Below are positions 55,958 to 64,000 of a DNA stretch of 64,000 nucleotides, in pieces; position 1 is the stretch's first letter, and each line of letters starts with the position of its first letter. The stretch is from the NCBI RefSeq assembly GCF_030817655.1, contig NZ_JAUSZM010000003.1, positions 9,610,001 through 9,674,000 of the forward strand. The letters are read 5' to 3'. The position numbers and the translations under genes were made by a program. This DNA comes from Streptomyces sp. V4I2 (GTDB lineage Bacteria; Actinomycetota; Actinomycetes; Streptomycetales; Streptomycetaceae). The notes under the pieces were generated by a model that worked only from the letters and a program-made list of their open reading frames with translations, had not been told where the DNA came from and searched no databases.

Positions 55958-58900
55958 TCAGTGGTTCTGCTGGGCTCCTCCGCCGGCGTGCGCACGCTCG
56001 CCGAGCAGCCGCCGCAGATGGACGGCGATCTCGTCGACGTGCGGCGGATCGAGCAGCGACAGATGGTGCCCGCGCACGGGGACGACCTCCAGGCGCGGAC
56101 ACACCTCGTCCCAGCCCAGCGCCTCGTCGTCCCGGTCGTACGCCGGGTCGCGCACGGTGTGCGGCGCGGGCTCGGTGGCCCGGTAGAGCATCACCGGGCC
56201 GTCGTAGGTGCCCGGCCGGTGCGCCTCGCCGACCCGCAGGTCCAGGTAGGAGGCCCGCTGGTGCTCAAGTGCCGCCGCGGGCACGGCGACGGCCTCGCGC
56301 AGCGCCCGCAGCACGGCGTCGATACGGTCGCCGTCGTCGGCCGTCGCCACGAGCTCGTCGTAGGGCAACTCCAGCCGGGCACCGTAGGTCTCCTCGACGT
56401 GCCGGGCGAAGCCCTCGAGGTGGGCGCGGATCCGGTCGGCCGGTGTGCGTCCCGGCTGGGGGAGGGGCCGTACGGAGTCGATGAGCACCACCAGCTGCAC
56501 GTCCCGCCCGGCTGCGGCCAGGTGCCGGGCGGTCTCCTGCGCGACGAACCCGCCGAAGGACCAACCACCCAGCAGACACGGCCCGTCGGGACGGGTGGTG
56601 GCGATGACCTCCGCATACCGGTGGGCCTTCTCCGCCACCGTCCGCGCTGCTTCCACCCGCTCCAGCCCGTACACCGGCCGGTCGTCCCCGAGCCGTTCGG
56701 CCAGTGCCCGGTAGACGTCGGTCGGCCCGCCGGCGGCGTGCACGAGGAAGAGCGGGGGCCCGGAACCGGCGTCCCGCAGCACCGTCACGGGCGAGCCCTC
56801 GCCCACCACGCGACTGATTCGCCCAGCCGCTTCCTCGACGGTGGTGGTGCCGAGCAGGTCGCGCAGCGGCAGCTCGATCCCGAACTCGCGCTGCACGGCC
56901 GCACGGATGCGGACGGCCATCAGCGAGTCCAGCCCGAGGTCGGCCCACGCGGCGTCCGGTGTGATCCGGGCCGCGGGGTGCCCGGTGACGGCGGCGACGT
57001 GGTGGCTGAGCCGGGCGACGACGGACGTGGGTTCGGTCCGAACGGAGGCTGACCTGGCCCGAGGGGGCGCGACGGGTGCGTCCGCAGACGCCTTCCCGCG
57101 GTCCCGAGCCCCGTCCGTCCACCAGTGCCGCTCGTGCCGCCAGCGCGGTGCGGGCAGGTCGATGACCCGGCCGGGCGGCAGGGGCAGGGCGAGCCCCGCG
57201 GCGTACAGGGCGCCGAGCTGCCGCACGAACCCGGTCGAGCCGTCCGCGTCGCGGCGCAGGGTGCCGACGGCGAGGGCCTCGGGCACGGTGTCGGCGACGG
57301 CCCGCGTCAGGACCGGGTGCGGCGAGATCTCCACGAAGGCGGTGTGGCCGTCGGCGGCCGCCGACGCGAGCGCCCGGTCCAGGCGCACGGGCCGCCGCAG
57401 GTTGGCCGCCCAGTGCGCCGCGTCGAACTCGCAGTCCCCGCGCGGGTCGTCCAGCACGGTGGAGTACACGGGCACGCGCGGCCGCCGCCCCTGGATCCCG
57501 GCCAACGCCTCGGTCAGCTCCGGCAACAGCGCGTCCACCTGCGGCGAATGCCCGGCGCCCACCACCCGCATGGCCCGCGCCGCCCGGCCCTCCTGCTCCA
57601 GTCGGCGTACGAGCCGAGCCACCTCAGACTCGTCCCCGGTGACGACCTTCTGACGCGGCGAGGAGTGCACGGCGACATGGATGCCGGGCAACTCGCGCAG
57701 GAGAGCGTCCAGTTCGTCGTCGTCCAGGTCCACGACCGCCATGGCGCCTCCGCTCAGCCGGCTCAGCAGCCGGGCCCGTACGGCGATCACGCGGGCCGCG
57801 TCCGACACGTCCAGGGCGCCCGCGCAGACGGCGGCGGCCACTTCGCCCATGGAGTGGCCGATCACGGCGGCGGGTTCGACACCGTAGGAGCGCCACAACT
57901 CGGCGAGCGCCACCTGAAGCCCGAACAGGACGGGCTGTGCGACCTCCAGGCGGTCCAGGCCGTCGCCGGACGCCAGCCGGTCGTACAGGGACAGACCGCA
58001 CTCCGCGGCCAGCTGCGGATCGAGCTTCTCCACGGCGGCCGCGAACGCGGGCTCCTCGTCCAGCAGCCGCCGGCCCATGCCGGCCCACTGGCTGCCGTAC
58101 CCGGAGAACACCCACACCGGCCCAGGTCCGAGGAGACCGCGCTCGCCCGTGACGACCCGCGCGTCGGGGCGCCGGGCCGCCAACGCACTGAGCGCGTCCG
58201 CGAGTTCGCCCCGGTCGTGAGCGGTGACGGCGGCCCGTACGGGCCCGCGACCGGTGCGCCCGGCGAGGGTGCGTGCCACGTCGGCGAGGCGCGCGGTGCT
58301 GCCCTCGCCCGTGCGGAGCCAGTCGGCGAGCCGGGCCGCGGTGTCGCGGACGCGTTCGGTGTCGACGTCGGCGAGCGGGTACAGGCGGGCGGCGGGTTCC
58401 GCCCCCGCGTCGGCCACCAGGCCTCCCGGCCGCCATTCCTCCAGTACGGCATGGGCGTTGGTGCCGCTGAACCCGAAGCCGGAGACCCCGGCGGTGGCGG
58501 TGCCGCCGTAGCGGGGCCACGGTTCGGGCTCGGTCACCACCCGCAGGCGGGCGTCGCCCAGGGCGCCGCCGTCCGCGCAGTGCAGGGAGGACGGGATGCG
58601 GTCGTGGTGGAGGGCGAGGACCGTCTTGACCAGGCCGGCGATGCCCGCGGCGGACTCCAGGTGGCCGAGGTTGCCCTTGACGGAGCCCAGCAGCAGCGGC
58701 TGGTCGGGGTCGCGGCCGGCGCCGAGCACGGCATCGAGGGCGCCCGCCTCGATCGGGTCGCCGAGCGGAGTGCCGGTCCCGTGCGCCTCGACGTAGTCGA
58801 CACCCGCCGGATCGAGCCCGGCCCGGGCGTACGCGCTCCTGAGCACGGCCTGCTGCGCGGCGGGGTTGGGCGCCATCAGGCCGCCGGACCGGCCGTCGGA

Positions 58901-59971
58901 GTTGACGGCGGTGGCACGGACGACCGCCAGCACCCGGTCGCCGTCCCGCTCGGCGTCGGACAGCCGCTTCAACAGCACGGCCGCGCACCCCTCGCCCCGG
59001 CCGATCCCGTCGGCCGCCGCCGAGAACGGCTTGCACCGCCCGTCCGGCGCCAGCGCCCCCGCCCGCCCGAAGGCGACACCGACGGTGGGGGAGAGCAGCA
59101 GGTTGACCCCGGCGGCGATCGCCGTGTCGCTCTCGCCGGTCCGCAGGCTGACGCAGGCCTGGTGCACGGCGACCAGCGAGGACGAACAGGCCGTGTCCAC
59201 GGCCACGCTCGGCCCATGGGTGTCCAGGACGTACGCCAGCCGCCCCGCGGCGACACTCAAGGCAGCACCGGCCGGTGCCCACGGATCGACGGCGTCCGGG
59301 TCGGCCCCGGTGAGCTGCCCGTACTCCGGCGCGGAGATGCCGACGAAGACACCGGTCGCGGTACCCGCCAGGGACGCGGCCGGGACGGCGGCATGGTCGA
59401 GCGCCTCGTGGACGACCTCCAGCAGGATCCGCTGCTGCGGGTCCATCACCGCCGCCTCGCGCGGGGTGACATGGAAGAAGTCCGCGTCGAACCCGGCGAC
59501 GTCGTCGAGATAGCCGCCGTACGAGGGTGCGTCGGCGGGCGGAAACGCCGTGAAGTCGCGCCACCGGTCCTCGGGCACCCGCCGGATCGCGTCGACGTCC
59601 TCGCACAGCAGCCGCCAGTAGTCGGCCGGCCCGTGCACCCCGCCGGGCAGCCGGCAGCCGACCCCGATGACGGCGACCGGCTCACCGGGCGCCGTGGCGA
59701 CAGGCACCGGAAGGGAGACGACCTCCTCCGCGCCGCGGCACAGCCGGGCCACCAGCGCCTCACCCGTCGGCGTCTCCCACAGCAGCGTGGAGGGCAGTTC
59801 GCGACCGAGCAGGTGCGAGAGTTCCCCGGCCAGGACGACCGCGTCCCGCGAGGACATGCCGAGGTCCGCGAGCGGCCGGTCCATCGGGACGTTCTCGGCA
59901 GCCATGTCGTTCCAGGCGGCCGCCCGCTCGGCGATCAGCCGACGCAGCGCCGCCGCGTCGACGCCCGTCAT
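55958..59971 (-). CDS. Pks13-type polyketide synthase: ACP-KS-AT-ACP-TE, 1337 aa
   Basis: Domain order: ACP1 (1-80, phosphopantetheine Ser S41 in DLGMSSRDAVVLAGE), KS (about 97-515; C262 in VDTACSSSLVAVHQ, H397 in VEAHGTGTPLGDP, H437 in GNLGHLESAAG), AT (about 617-940; S707 in GHSMGEVAAAV, H808 in VGAGHSPQVD), ACP2 (about 985-1055; S1016 in DLGLDSLMAVRI) and TE (about 1070-1330; S1138 in GGWSFGGFVAQETA). No reductive domain is present. This is exactly the layout of mycobacterial Pks13, and the TE repeats Pks13 wording (YGLERVEA, LEHQRASYLDLR). Pks13 condenses a fatty acyl chain with a carboxyacyl chain to an alpha-branched beta-keto ester. The start overlaps the ligase stop by four bases (ATGA). 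Confidence 0.93.
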   Translation of the reverse strand: MTGVDAAALRRLIAERAAAWNDMAAENVPMDRPLADLGMSSRDAVVLAGELSHLLGRELPSTLLWETPTGEALVARLCRGAEEVVSLPVPVATAPGEPVAVIGVGCRLPGGVHGPADYWRLLCEDVDAIRRVPEDRWRDFTAFPPADAPSYGGYLDDVAGFDADFFHVTPREAAVMDPQQRILLEVVHEALDHAAVPAASLAGTATGVFVGISAPEYGQLTGADPDAVDPWAPAGAALSVAAGRLAYVLDTHGPSVAVDTACSSSLVAVHQACVSLRTGESDTAIAAGVNLLLSPTVGVAFGRAGALAPDGRCKPFSAAADGIGRGEGCAAVLLKRLSDAERDGDRVLAVVRATAVNSDGRSGGLMAPNPAAQQAVLRSAYARAGLDPAGVDYVEAHGTGTPLGDPIEAGALDAVLGAGRDPDQPLLLGSVKGNLGHLESAAGIAGLVKTVLALHHDRIPSSLHCADGGALGDARLRVVTEPEPWPRYGGTATAGVSGFGFSGTNAHAVLEEWRPGGLVADAGAEPAARLYPLADVDTERVRDTAARLADWLRTGEGSTARLADVARTLAGRTGRGPVRAAVTAHDRGELADALSALAARRPDARVVTGERGLLGPGPVWVFSGYGSQWAGMGRRLLDEEPAFAAAVEKLDPQLAAECGLSLYDRLASGDGLDRLEVAQPVLFGLQVALAELWRSYGVEPAAVIGHSMGEVAAAVCAGALDVSDAARVIAVRARLLSRLSGGAMAVVDLDDDELDALLRELPGIHVAVHSSPRQKVVTGDESEVARLVRRLEQEGRAARAMRVVGAGHSPQVDALLPELTEALAGIQGRRPRVPVYSTVLDDPRGDCEFDAAHWAANLRRPVRLDRALASAAADGHTAFVEISPHPVLTRAVADTVPEALAVGTLRRDADGSTGFVRQLGALYAAGLALPLPPGRVIDLPAPRWRHERHWWTDGARDRGKASADAPVAPPRARSASVRTEPTSVVARLSHHVAAVTGHPAARITPDAAWADLGLDSLMAVRIRAAVQREFGIELPLRDLLGTTTVEEAAGRISRVVGEGSPVTVLRDAGSGPPLFLVHAAGGPTDVYRALAERLGDDRPVYGLERVEAARTVAEKAHRYAEVIATTRPDGPCLLGGWSFGGFVAQETARHLAAAGRDVQLVVLIDSVRPLPQPGRTPADRIRAHLEGFARHVEETYGARLELPYDELVATADDGDRIDAVLRALREAVAVPAAALEHQRASYLDLRVGEAHRPGTYDGPVMLYRATEPAPHTVRDPAYDRDDEALGWDEVCPRLEVVPVRGHHLSLLDPPHVDEIAVHLRRLLGERAHAGGGAQQNH

Positions 59972-61728
59972 CCCACGCCTCCGGACACCCCGACGGGCCG
60001 CCCGTAGGCGCCCTCCAGATAGCGCGCCCGGGTGAGCGCCCGCGACACCTTGCCGCTCGACGTGCGCGGCACGGTCCCCGGAGCCACCAGCACCACGTCC
60101 GCCGGCCGCAGCCCGTGCCGTGAGGACACCGCCGCGCGCACCGCACGGACCAACTCGGGTACGTCGATCGCGTCGAGGCGCGTGCTGCGCGCGTGCTCGG
60201 CCACGACCACGACCCGCTCACCCCCCGAACCGGGCACCGAGAACGCGGCGAGCCGGTCGCGGCGCACCGCGGGGTGCGCCTCCTGGGCGGTGGCCTCGAC
60301 GTCCTGCGGGTAGTGGTTGCGCCCGTCGACGACGATGAGGTCCTTGAGCCGCCCGGTGACCACCAACTGCCCGTCCAGCACGGTCCCCAGATCGCCGGTC
60401 CGCAACCAGCGGCCACCGGCGTCCGGATCGGCCACCTCACCGCCGAAGACGTCCCGGCTCTCCGCGTCCCGGTTCCGGTAACCGCGCCCGACGTTGGGCC
60501 CCTGCACCCGGATCTCGCCCACCTCGCCCTCGGACAGGACGACAGCCGTCGCGGGGTCGGTGATCCGCACCCGCTGCCCGGCCGGCGTACCGCAGCCGGC
60601 CAGCAGCACGGCCCGGGGATCGTCGGGCCGGGCGGGCAGGGCCTTGCCGGCGGCGAGGGCGTCCCGGTCGAGAGCGAACCGGCGCAAGGGCTCACCGGGC
60701 CGGGCGGCACTGACGAAGACCGTCGCCTCGGCCAGCCCGTAAGAGGGACAGTGACAGTCCGGCGGCAGCCCACGCTCCGCGAAGGCGGCGTGGAAACGGT
60801 CGACGGTACCGGGGCGTACCGGCTCGCTGCCGTTGATCAGCGCGGCGACACCGTCCAGCCGCAGATCCGCCTTCTGCTCGGCCGTGACGGCGGAGGCGCA
60901 GTAGTCGTAGGCGAAGTTGGGCGCGGCGGTGAGCGCCCGCGGATGCGCGGCCAGCAGCCGCAGCCAGCGCACCGGCTGGTGCAGGAACGCCGTCGGATCC
61001 ATGAGCACCGACAGCAGCCCCCGCACGACGGGAGCGGCCACACTCAGCACCAGCCCCATGTCGTGGTACAGCGGCAGCCAGCCGACGCAGGTCACCGGAT
61101 GCGCGTCGGCGCCGTAGGCGGTCAGCGCCTGCCGCGCGTTGGCGACGACATTGCCGTGGGTGATCTCCACGCCCGCGGGCGCCCGCGTCGACCCGGAGGT
61201 GTACTGCAGATAGGCGACCTCCCCCTCGTCCACGGCGACCGGCCGCCAGTGCTGGGCGGCGGCGTCGGCGACCTGGTCGGCGGTGACGACGCGCACGGAG
61301 TCGCCCGCGCAGAACTCCCGTACGGACTCCAGCTCGCGACCGGTGGTCACCACGACCGCGCAAGACGCGTCGGCCAGAACCCCCGCGAGCCGGTCGGCAT
61401 GTCCCGGCAGACCGGGCGGGTACAGGGGTACGGCCACCATCCCGGCCGTCAGCGCTGCCAGGAAGGCGGTGACGTACTCGACGCCCTGCGGGCACAGCAG
61501 CGCGACCCGGGCTCCCGGTTCGGCCTCCTCGGAGAGCCGGGCGGCGAGCGCCCGTACCCGCAGGTCCAGGCGCCGCCAGGTCAGGGTGCGGTGTACGCCG
61601 CGCGAGTGCGGGGCGGGGTGGTCGACGAAAGTGAACGCCCGGCGGTCGGGGGCGACTTCGGCCCAGTGCCGGACGTATTCCGGCAGGGTCCGGCACGCGG
61701 GCGTGAGCGGGGGGCGGCTGTCCTTCAA
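59968..61728 (-). CDS. Fatty acyl-AMP ligase (FadD32-like FAAL), 586 aa
   Basis: Activates a fatty acid as acyl-AMP and loads it on an acyl carrier protein, here presumably ACP1 of the overlapping synthase. Adenylation motifs: VAYLQYTSGSTRAPAGVEIT, WLPLYHDMGLVLSVAAPVVR, APNFAYDYCASAV, CPSYGLAEATVFVSAA, WLRTGDLGTVLDGQLVVTGR and KDLIVVDGRNHYPQDVEATA. YHDMGL, PNFA and the AEAT segment are typical of FAAL rather than CoA ligases. The start is a TTG at 61728 with GAGGAG upstream, reading MKDSRPPLTPACRTLPEYVR. Gap to accD is about 80 bp. Confidence 0.92.
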   Translation of the reverse strand: MKDSRPPLTPACRTLPEYVRHWAEVAPDRRAFTFVDHPAPHSRGVHRTLTWRRLDLRVRALAARLSEEAEPGARVALLCPQGVEYVTAFLAALTAGMVAVPLYPPGLPGHADRLAGVLADASCAVVVTTGRELESVREFCAGDSVRVVTADQVADAAAQHWRPVAVDEGEVAYLQYTSGSTRAPAGVEITHGNVVANARQALTAYGADAHPVTCVGWLPLYHDMGLVLSVAAPVVRGLLSVLMDPTAFLHQPVRWLRLLAAHPRALTAAPNFAYDYCASAVTAEQKADLRLDGVAALINGSEPVRPGTVDRFHAAFAERGLPPDCHCPSYGLAEATVFVSAARPGEPLRRFALDRDALAAGKALPARPDDPRAVLLAGCGTPAGQRVRITDPATAVVLSEGEVGEIRVQGPNVGRGYRNRDAESRDVFGGEVADPDAGGRWLRTGDLGTVLDGQLVVTGRLKDLIVVDGRNHYPQDVEATAQEAHPAVRRDRLAAFSVPGSGGERVVVVAEHARSTRLDAIDVPELVRAVRAAVSSRHGLRPADVVLVAPGTVPRTSSGKVSRALTRARYLEGAYGRPVGVSGGVG

Positions 61729-61811
61729 GGGGGTGGCTCCTCACGTCGCGGAAACGTCTTGCGGGGCGGAGGCGTTGCACGGTCGAACGGAACGGGGAGG
61801 CTGATGAGGGC

Positions 61812-63395
61812 TCAGAGCGGGATGTTGCCGTGCCTCCGCTGCGGCATCGGCGCCCGCTTGTCCTTCAGCGCGCGCAGGGCGCGGCAGACGTGGGCGCGGG
61901 TCTCGCGCGGGGCGATGACGGCGTCGACGTATCCGCGTTCGGCGGCGAGATAAGGGGTGCCGTACGTGCTCTCGTACGCGGCCACGAGACGGGCGCGCAG
62001 CGCCTCGGGATCGGCGGCGGCGGCGAGTTCACGCCGGTGCAGGACCCCGACCGCGCCCTCGGCGCCCATGACGGCGATCCGGGCGGTGGGCCAGGCGAGG
62101 TTGACGTCGGCGCCCAGATGCTTGGAGCCCATCACCGCGTACCCGCCGCCGTAGGCCTTGCGCACCACCACGGTCACCTTGGGGACGGTCGCCTCGGCGT
62201 AGGCGTACAACAGTTTGGCGCCCCGCCGGATGATCCCGCCCCGCTCCTGCCGCACGCCGGACAGATAGCCCGGCACGTCGGCGAAGGTGAGCAGCGGGAT
62301 GCCGAAGGCGTCGCAGAACCGCACGAACCGCGCGGCCTTCTCGGAGGCGTCGATGTCGAGCACCCCGGCCGAATGCAGCGGCTGGTTGGCGACGATGCCG
62401 ACCGAACGGCCCTCGACCCGGGCCAGGGCACAGATGATGTTCGGCGCGAACAGCTCCTGCACGTCGAGGAGTTCACCGTCGTCGACGACCGCCCGCAGGA
62501 TGTCGCGCATGTCGTAGACCTGCGCGAGCCGGTCGGGGACGATCTCGTCGAGCCAGTCCGCGGCGGGCGCGCAGCCCGGGGCGTAGTCCGGCGGCCGTTC
62601 GAGATTGTTCGCGGGCAGATACGACAGCAGTTCCCGTACGGTCTCCAGGGCGTCGCCCTCGTCGGCGGCGAGGAAGTGCGCGTTTCCGTTGACGGCGTTG
62701 CTGGCCCGTGCGCCGCCCAGGTCCTCGGCGGTGGTGCGCTCGCCGGTCACGGCCTCGATGACGTCGGGCCCGGTGACGAACATGTGCGAGGCGCCGTCCA
62801 CCATCACCGTGAAGTCGGTGATGGCCGGTGAGTACGCCGCCCCGCCCGCGCACGGCCCGAGCACGACGGAGATCTGCGGGATCACCCCGGACGCCTGCAC
62901 GTTGCGGCGCACCAGCTCGGCGTAGAGAGCGAGGGAGGCGACGCCCTCCTGGATGCGGGCGCCGCCGGAGTCGTTGAGCCCGACGACCGGACAGCCGGTC
63001 TTGAGGGCGAGGTCCATCAGGGCGACGGTCTTCTCCCCGAAGGCCTCGCCCATGCTGCCGCCGAAGACGGTGGAGTCCTGGGCGAACACACACACCGGAC
63101 GGCCGTCGACCGTGCCGTGCCCGGTGACGACCCCGTCACCGTACGGCCGGCGTCCCCCGCCCTCGGCGCACCGGGCCCGGACGAACTGCCCCGTCTCGGT
63201 GAAGGACCCCGGGTCCAGCAGCCGCTCGATCCGTTCCCGGGCCCCGAACTCCCCGCGTCTTCTCGGCCCGCCCGGCGCCAGCGCCGCCGCTCGGCGGCGT
63301 TCCAGTTCGGCGACACGGTCGACGGTGCGGTCGGGTGAACACGGCGTTTCGGCCGTCTCGGCCGCCTCGGGTGTTGTCGTCACCTCTGTCGTCAC
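61812..63395 (-). CDS. Acyl-CoA carboxylase beta (carboxyltransferase) subunit AccD, 527 aa
   Basis: Both carboxyltransferase halves are complete. The N half has the biotin- and CoA-binding phrases FAQDSTVFGGSMGEAFGEKT, VGLNDSGGARIQEGVASLAL and VLGPCAGGAAYSPAITDFTV. The C half has LLTFADVPGYLSGVRQERGG, IIRRGAKLLYAYAEATVPKV and VVRKAYGGGYAVMGSKHLGA, ending HGNIPL. It transfers CO2 from carboxybiotin to an acyl-CoA, giving the carboxyacyl extender for the synthase. The alpha (biotin) subunit is not in the window. GGAGG five bases before GTG 63395 sets this start; a GTG two codons upstream abuts the ribosome site. Confidence 0.93.
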   Translation of the reverse strand: MTTEVTTTPEAAETAETPCSPDRTVDRVAELERRRAAALAPGGPRRRGEFGARERIERLLDPGSFTETGQFVRARCAEGGGRRPYGDGVVTGHGTVDGRPVCVFAQDSTVFGGSMGEAFGEKTVALMDLALKTGCPVVGLNDSGGARIQEGVASLALYAELVRRNVQASGVIPQISVVLGPCAGGAAYSPAITDFTVMVDGASHMFVTGPDVIEAVTGERTTAEDLGGARASNAVNGNAHFLAADEGDALETVRELLSYLPANNLERPPDYAPGCAPAADWLDEIVPDRLAQVYDMRDILRAVVDDGELLDVQELFAPNIICALARVEGRSVGIVANQPLHSAGVLDIDASEKAARFVRFCDAFGIPLLTFADVPGYLSGVRQERGGIIRRGAKLLYAYAEATVPKVTVVVRKAYGGGYAVMGSKHLGADVNLAWPTARIAVMGAEGAVGVLHRRELAAAADPEALRARLVAAYESTYGTPYLAAERGYVDAVIAPRETRAHVCRALRALKDKRAPMPQRRHGNIPL

Positions 63396-63529
63396 AGCCA
63401 CCTCCGAAGTCGCCTTCGAATATGGCAGCGACCAGGAGGCGGCCCGGGCGGATCGGCGGTGCGTTTGCCTGAGGTGAGTGCGCAGGGACGCCGGTTAGTC
63501 CGGCTGTGACAACCGGCCCGTGTCCGGCG

Positions 63530-63979
63530 TCAGTACCAGCCCGTCTGGGCCAGGACGTGGCCGTCGCAGGCGAGCAGGGCGCGCGAGACCCGGCCGTTGA
63601 GGTTGTTGCCGATCTTCGTGCAGGCGTAGGTGATGCCCGAGTCGACGGTCTCCGAGACCCACCCGTCGGCCCGTCCGGCACCGGAGTCGGACCGTTCGAG
63701 AACGGCGGCGCAGTTGGCCCGGGAGTTCTCGATCCGCGCGAAGGACCCGCACTTGCTCGAGTAGAAGTACTTCAGCGCCATCCCCTCGGCGTACCGGGTG
63801 GCCCCGACCTGCCCGAAGGTGCCCGAGCAGCTGGAGATGGTGGGGTACTGACCCTCCATCCCGTAGGCCCCGTAGTTCCCGCCCTGGAAGGGCGCGGCCT
63901 GGGCGGAGACCGGAGTGAGCGCCAGCACCGCGGCGGCCCCTCCGGTGGCCAGCAGAGTGGTGAACGATCGACGGCTCAT
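63530..63979 (-). CDS. Secreted DUF2690-like small protein, 149 aa
   Basis: A signal peptide (SFTTLLATGGAAAVLALTPV through SAQAAP, cleavage near residue 29) precedes a small disulfide-rich domain with cysteines in SSCSG, SKCGS, ANCAA, YACTK and LACDG. The phrase ALKYFYSSKCGSFARIENSR resembles the DUF2690 core (xLRYSxxCxxxWARI), though divergent. The ATG at 63979 follows AGGGAAGAGGGCTC. It stands 130 bp upstream of the accD promoter region on the same strand. Function unknown. Confidence 0.72.
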   Translation of the reverse strand: MSRRSFTTLLATGGAAAVLALTPVSAQAAPFQGGNYGAYGMEGQYPTISSCSGTFGQVGATRYAEGMALKYFYSSKCGSFARIENSRANCAAVLERSDSGAGRADGWVSETVDSGITYACTKIGNNLNGRVSRALLACDGHVLAQTGWY

Positions 63980-64000
63980 GAGCCCTCTTCCCTGGGTCGG

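Noticed and set aside
57125..60007. 960-codon open frame antisense to the PKS
   Set aside because: Same shadow effect; the opposite strand holds complete catalytic motifs.
52849..63395. Claim that the organism makes true mycolic acids
   Set aside because: The locus lacks a visible reductase, the AccA subunit and the very long chain machinery, so only related condensation chemistry can be inferred.

Overview
The window is high-GC actinobacterial DNA, almost certainly Streptomyces. The supporting signs are SpoIIE-type phosphatases with fused HATPase domains, a DUF397 / XRE regulator / HATPase trio of the WhiJ type, an LAxTG-type cell-wall sorting signal, secreted xylanase and cutinase genes, a graspetide (ATP-grasp RiPP) pair, PucR-type regulators, and frequent GTG starts with GGAGG-like ribosome sites. 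Several genes are clearly broken, as is common in the accessory arms of such chromosomes.

Layout. 0-5.2 kb: the 5' end of sthA, a 15-bp triple repeat, an MMPL transporter with its middle deleted, a SpoIIE phosphatase, a leader-peptide/hairpin region before a GNAT gene, and an oxidoreductase. 5.3-12.5 kb: a relic of a TnpB element, a frameshifted LuxR fragment, then a PucR regulator and a complete five-gene Liv-type (HAAT) ABC importer with stop/start overlaps. 12.6-25 kb: aldo/keto reductase, a DUF574-type methyltransferase, the XRE/DUF397 and HATPase genes around a shared palindromic promoter, an ABC exporter, a GlxA-like regulator, the graspetide genes tgmA/tgmB and several small membrane proteins. 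25-30.7 kb: a decay zone with a truncated SDR gene, an IS200/IS605 element whose tnpA and tnpB are both internally deleted, an IS481 element flanked by CTAG, an iron-box fprA, and a degraded ECF sigma factor/CU044_5270 pair. 30.7-36 kb: two SpoIIE phosphatases in tandem. 36-50.9 kb: GH10-CBM2 xylanase with a candidate operator, hemerythrin, M20 amidohydrolase, an ATGA-coupled operon of nucleotidyltransferase, BON protein and metallophosphoesterase, catalase, a DUF1996 sortase substrate, and csbD behind a sigmaB-like promoter. 51-64 kb: secreted lipase, cutinase, PucR regulator, Ag85-like esterase, a Pks13-type polyketide synthase, a FadD32-type fatty acyl-AMP ligase and an acyl-CoA carboxylase beta subunit.

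The most interesting part is 52.8-63.4 kb. In mycobacteria the mycolic-acid condensation locus holds AccD4, Pks13 (ACP-KS-AT-ACP-TE), FadD32, a cutinase-family enzyme (Rv3802c) and antigen-85 transferases. The same set of protein types is packed here in a Streptomyces-like genome, a lineage not known to make mycolic acids. The synthase has the Pks13 domain order and a Pks13-like thioesterase, and it overlaps the ligase gene by 4 bp. The reasonable prediction is an alpha-branched beta-keto lipid made by Claisen condensation and released or transferred at the cell surface. This is inference from domain content and order, not a demonstrated product.
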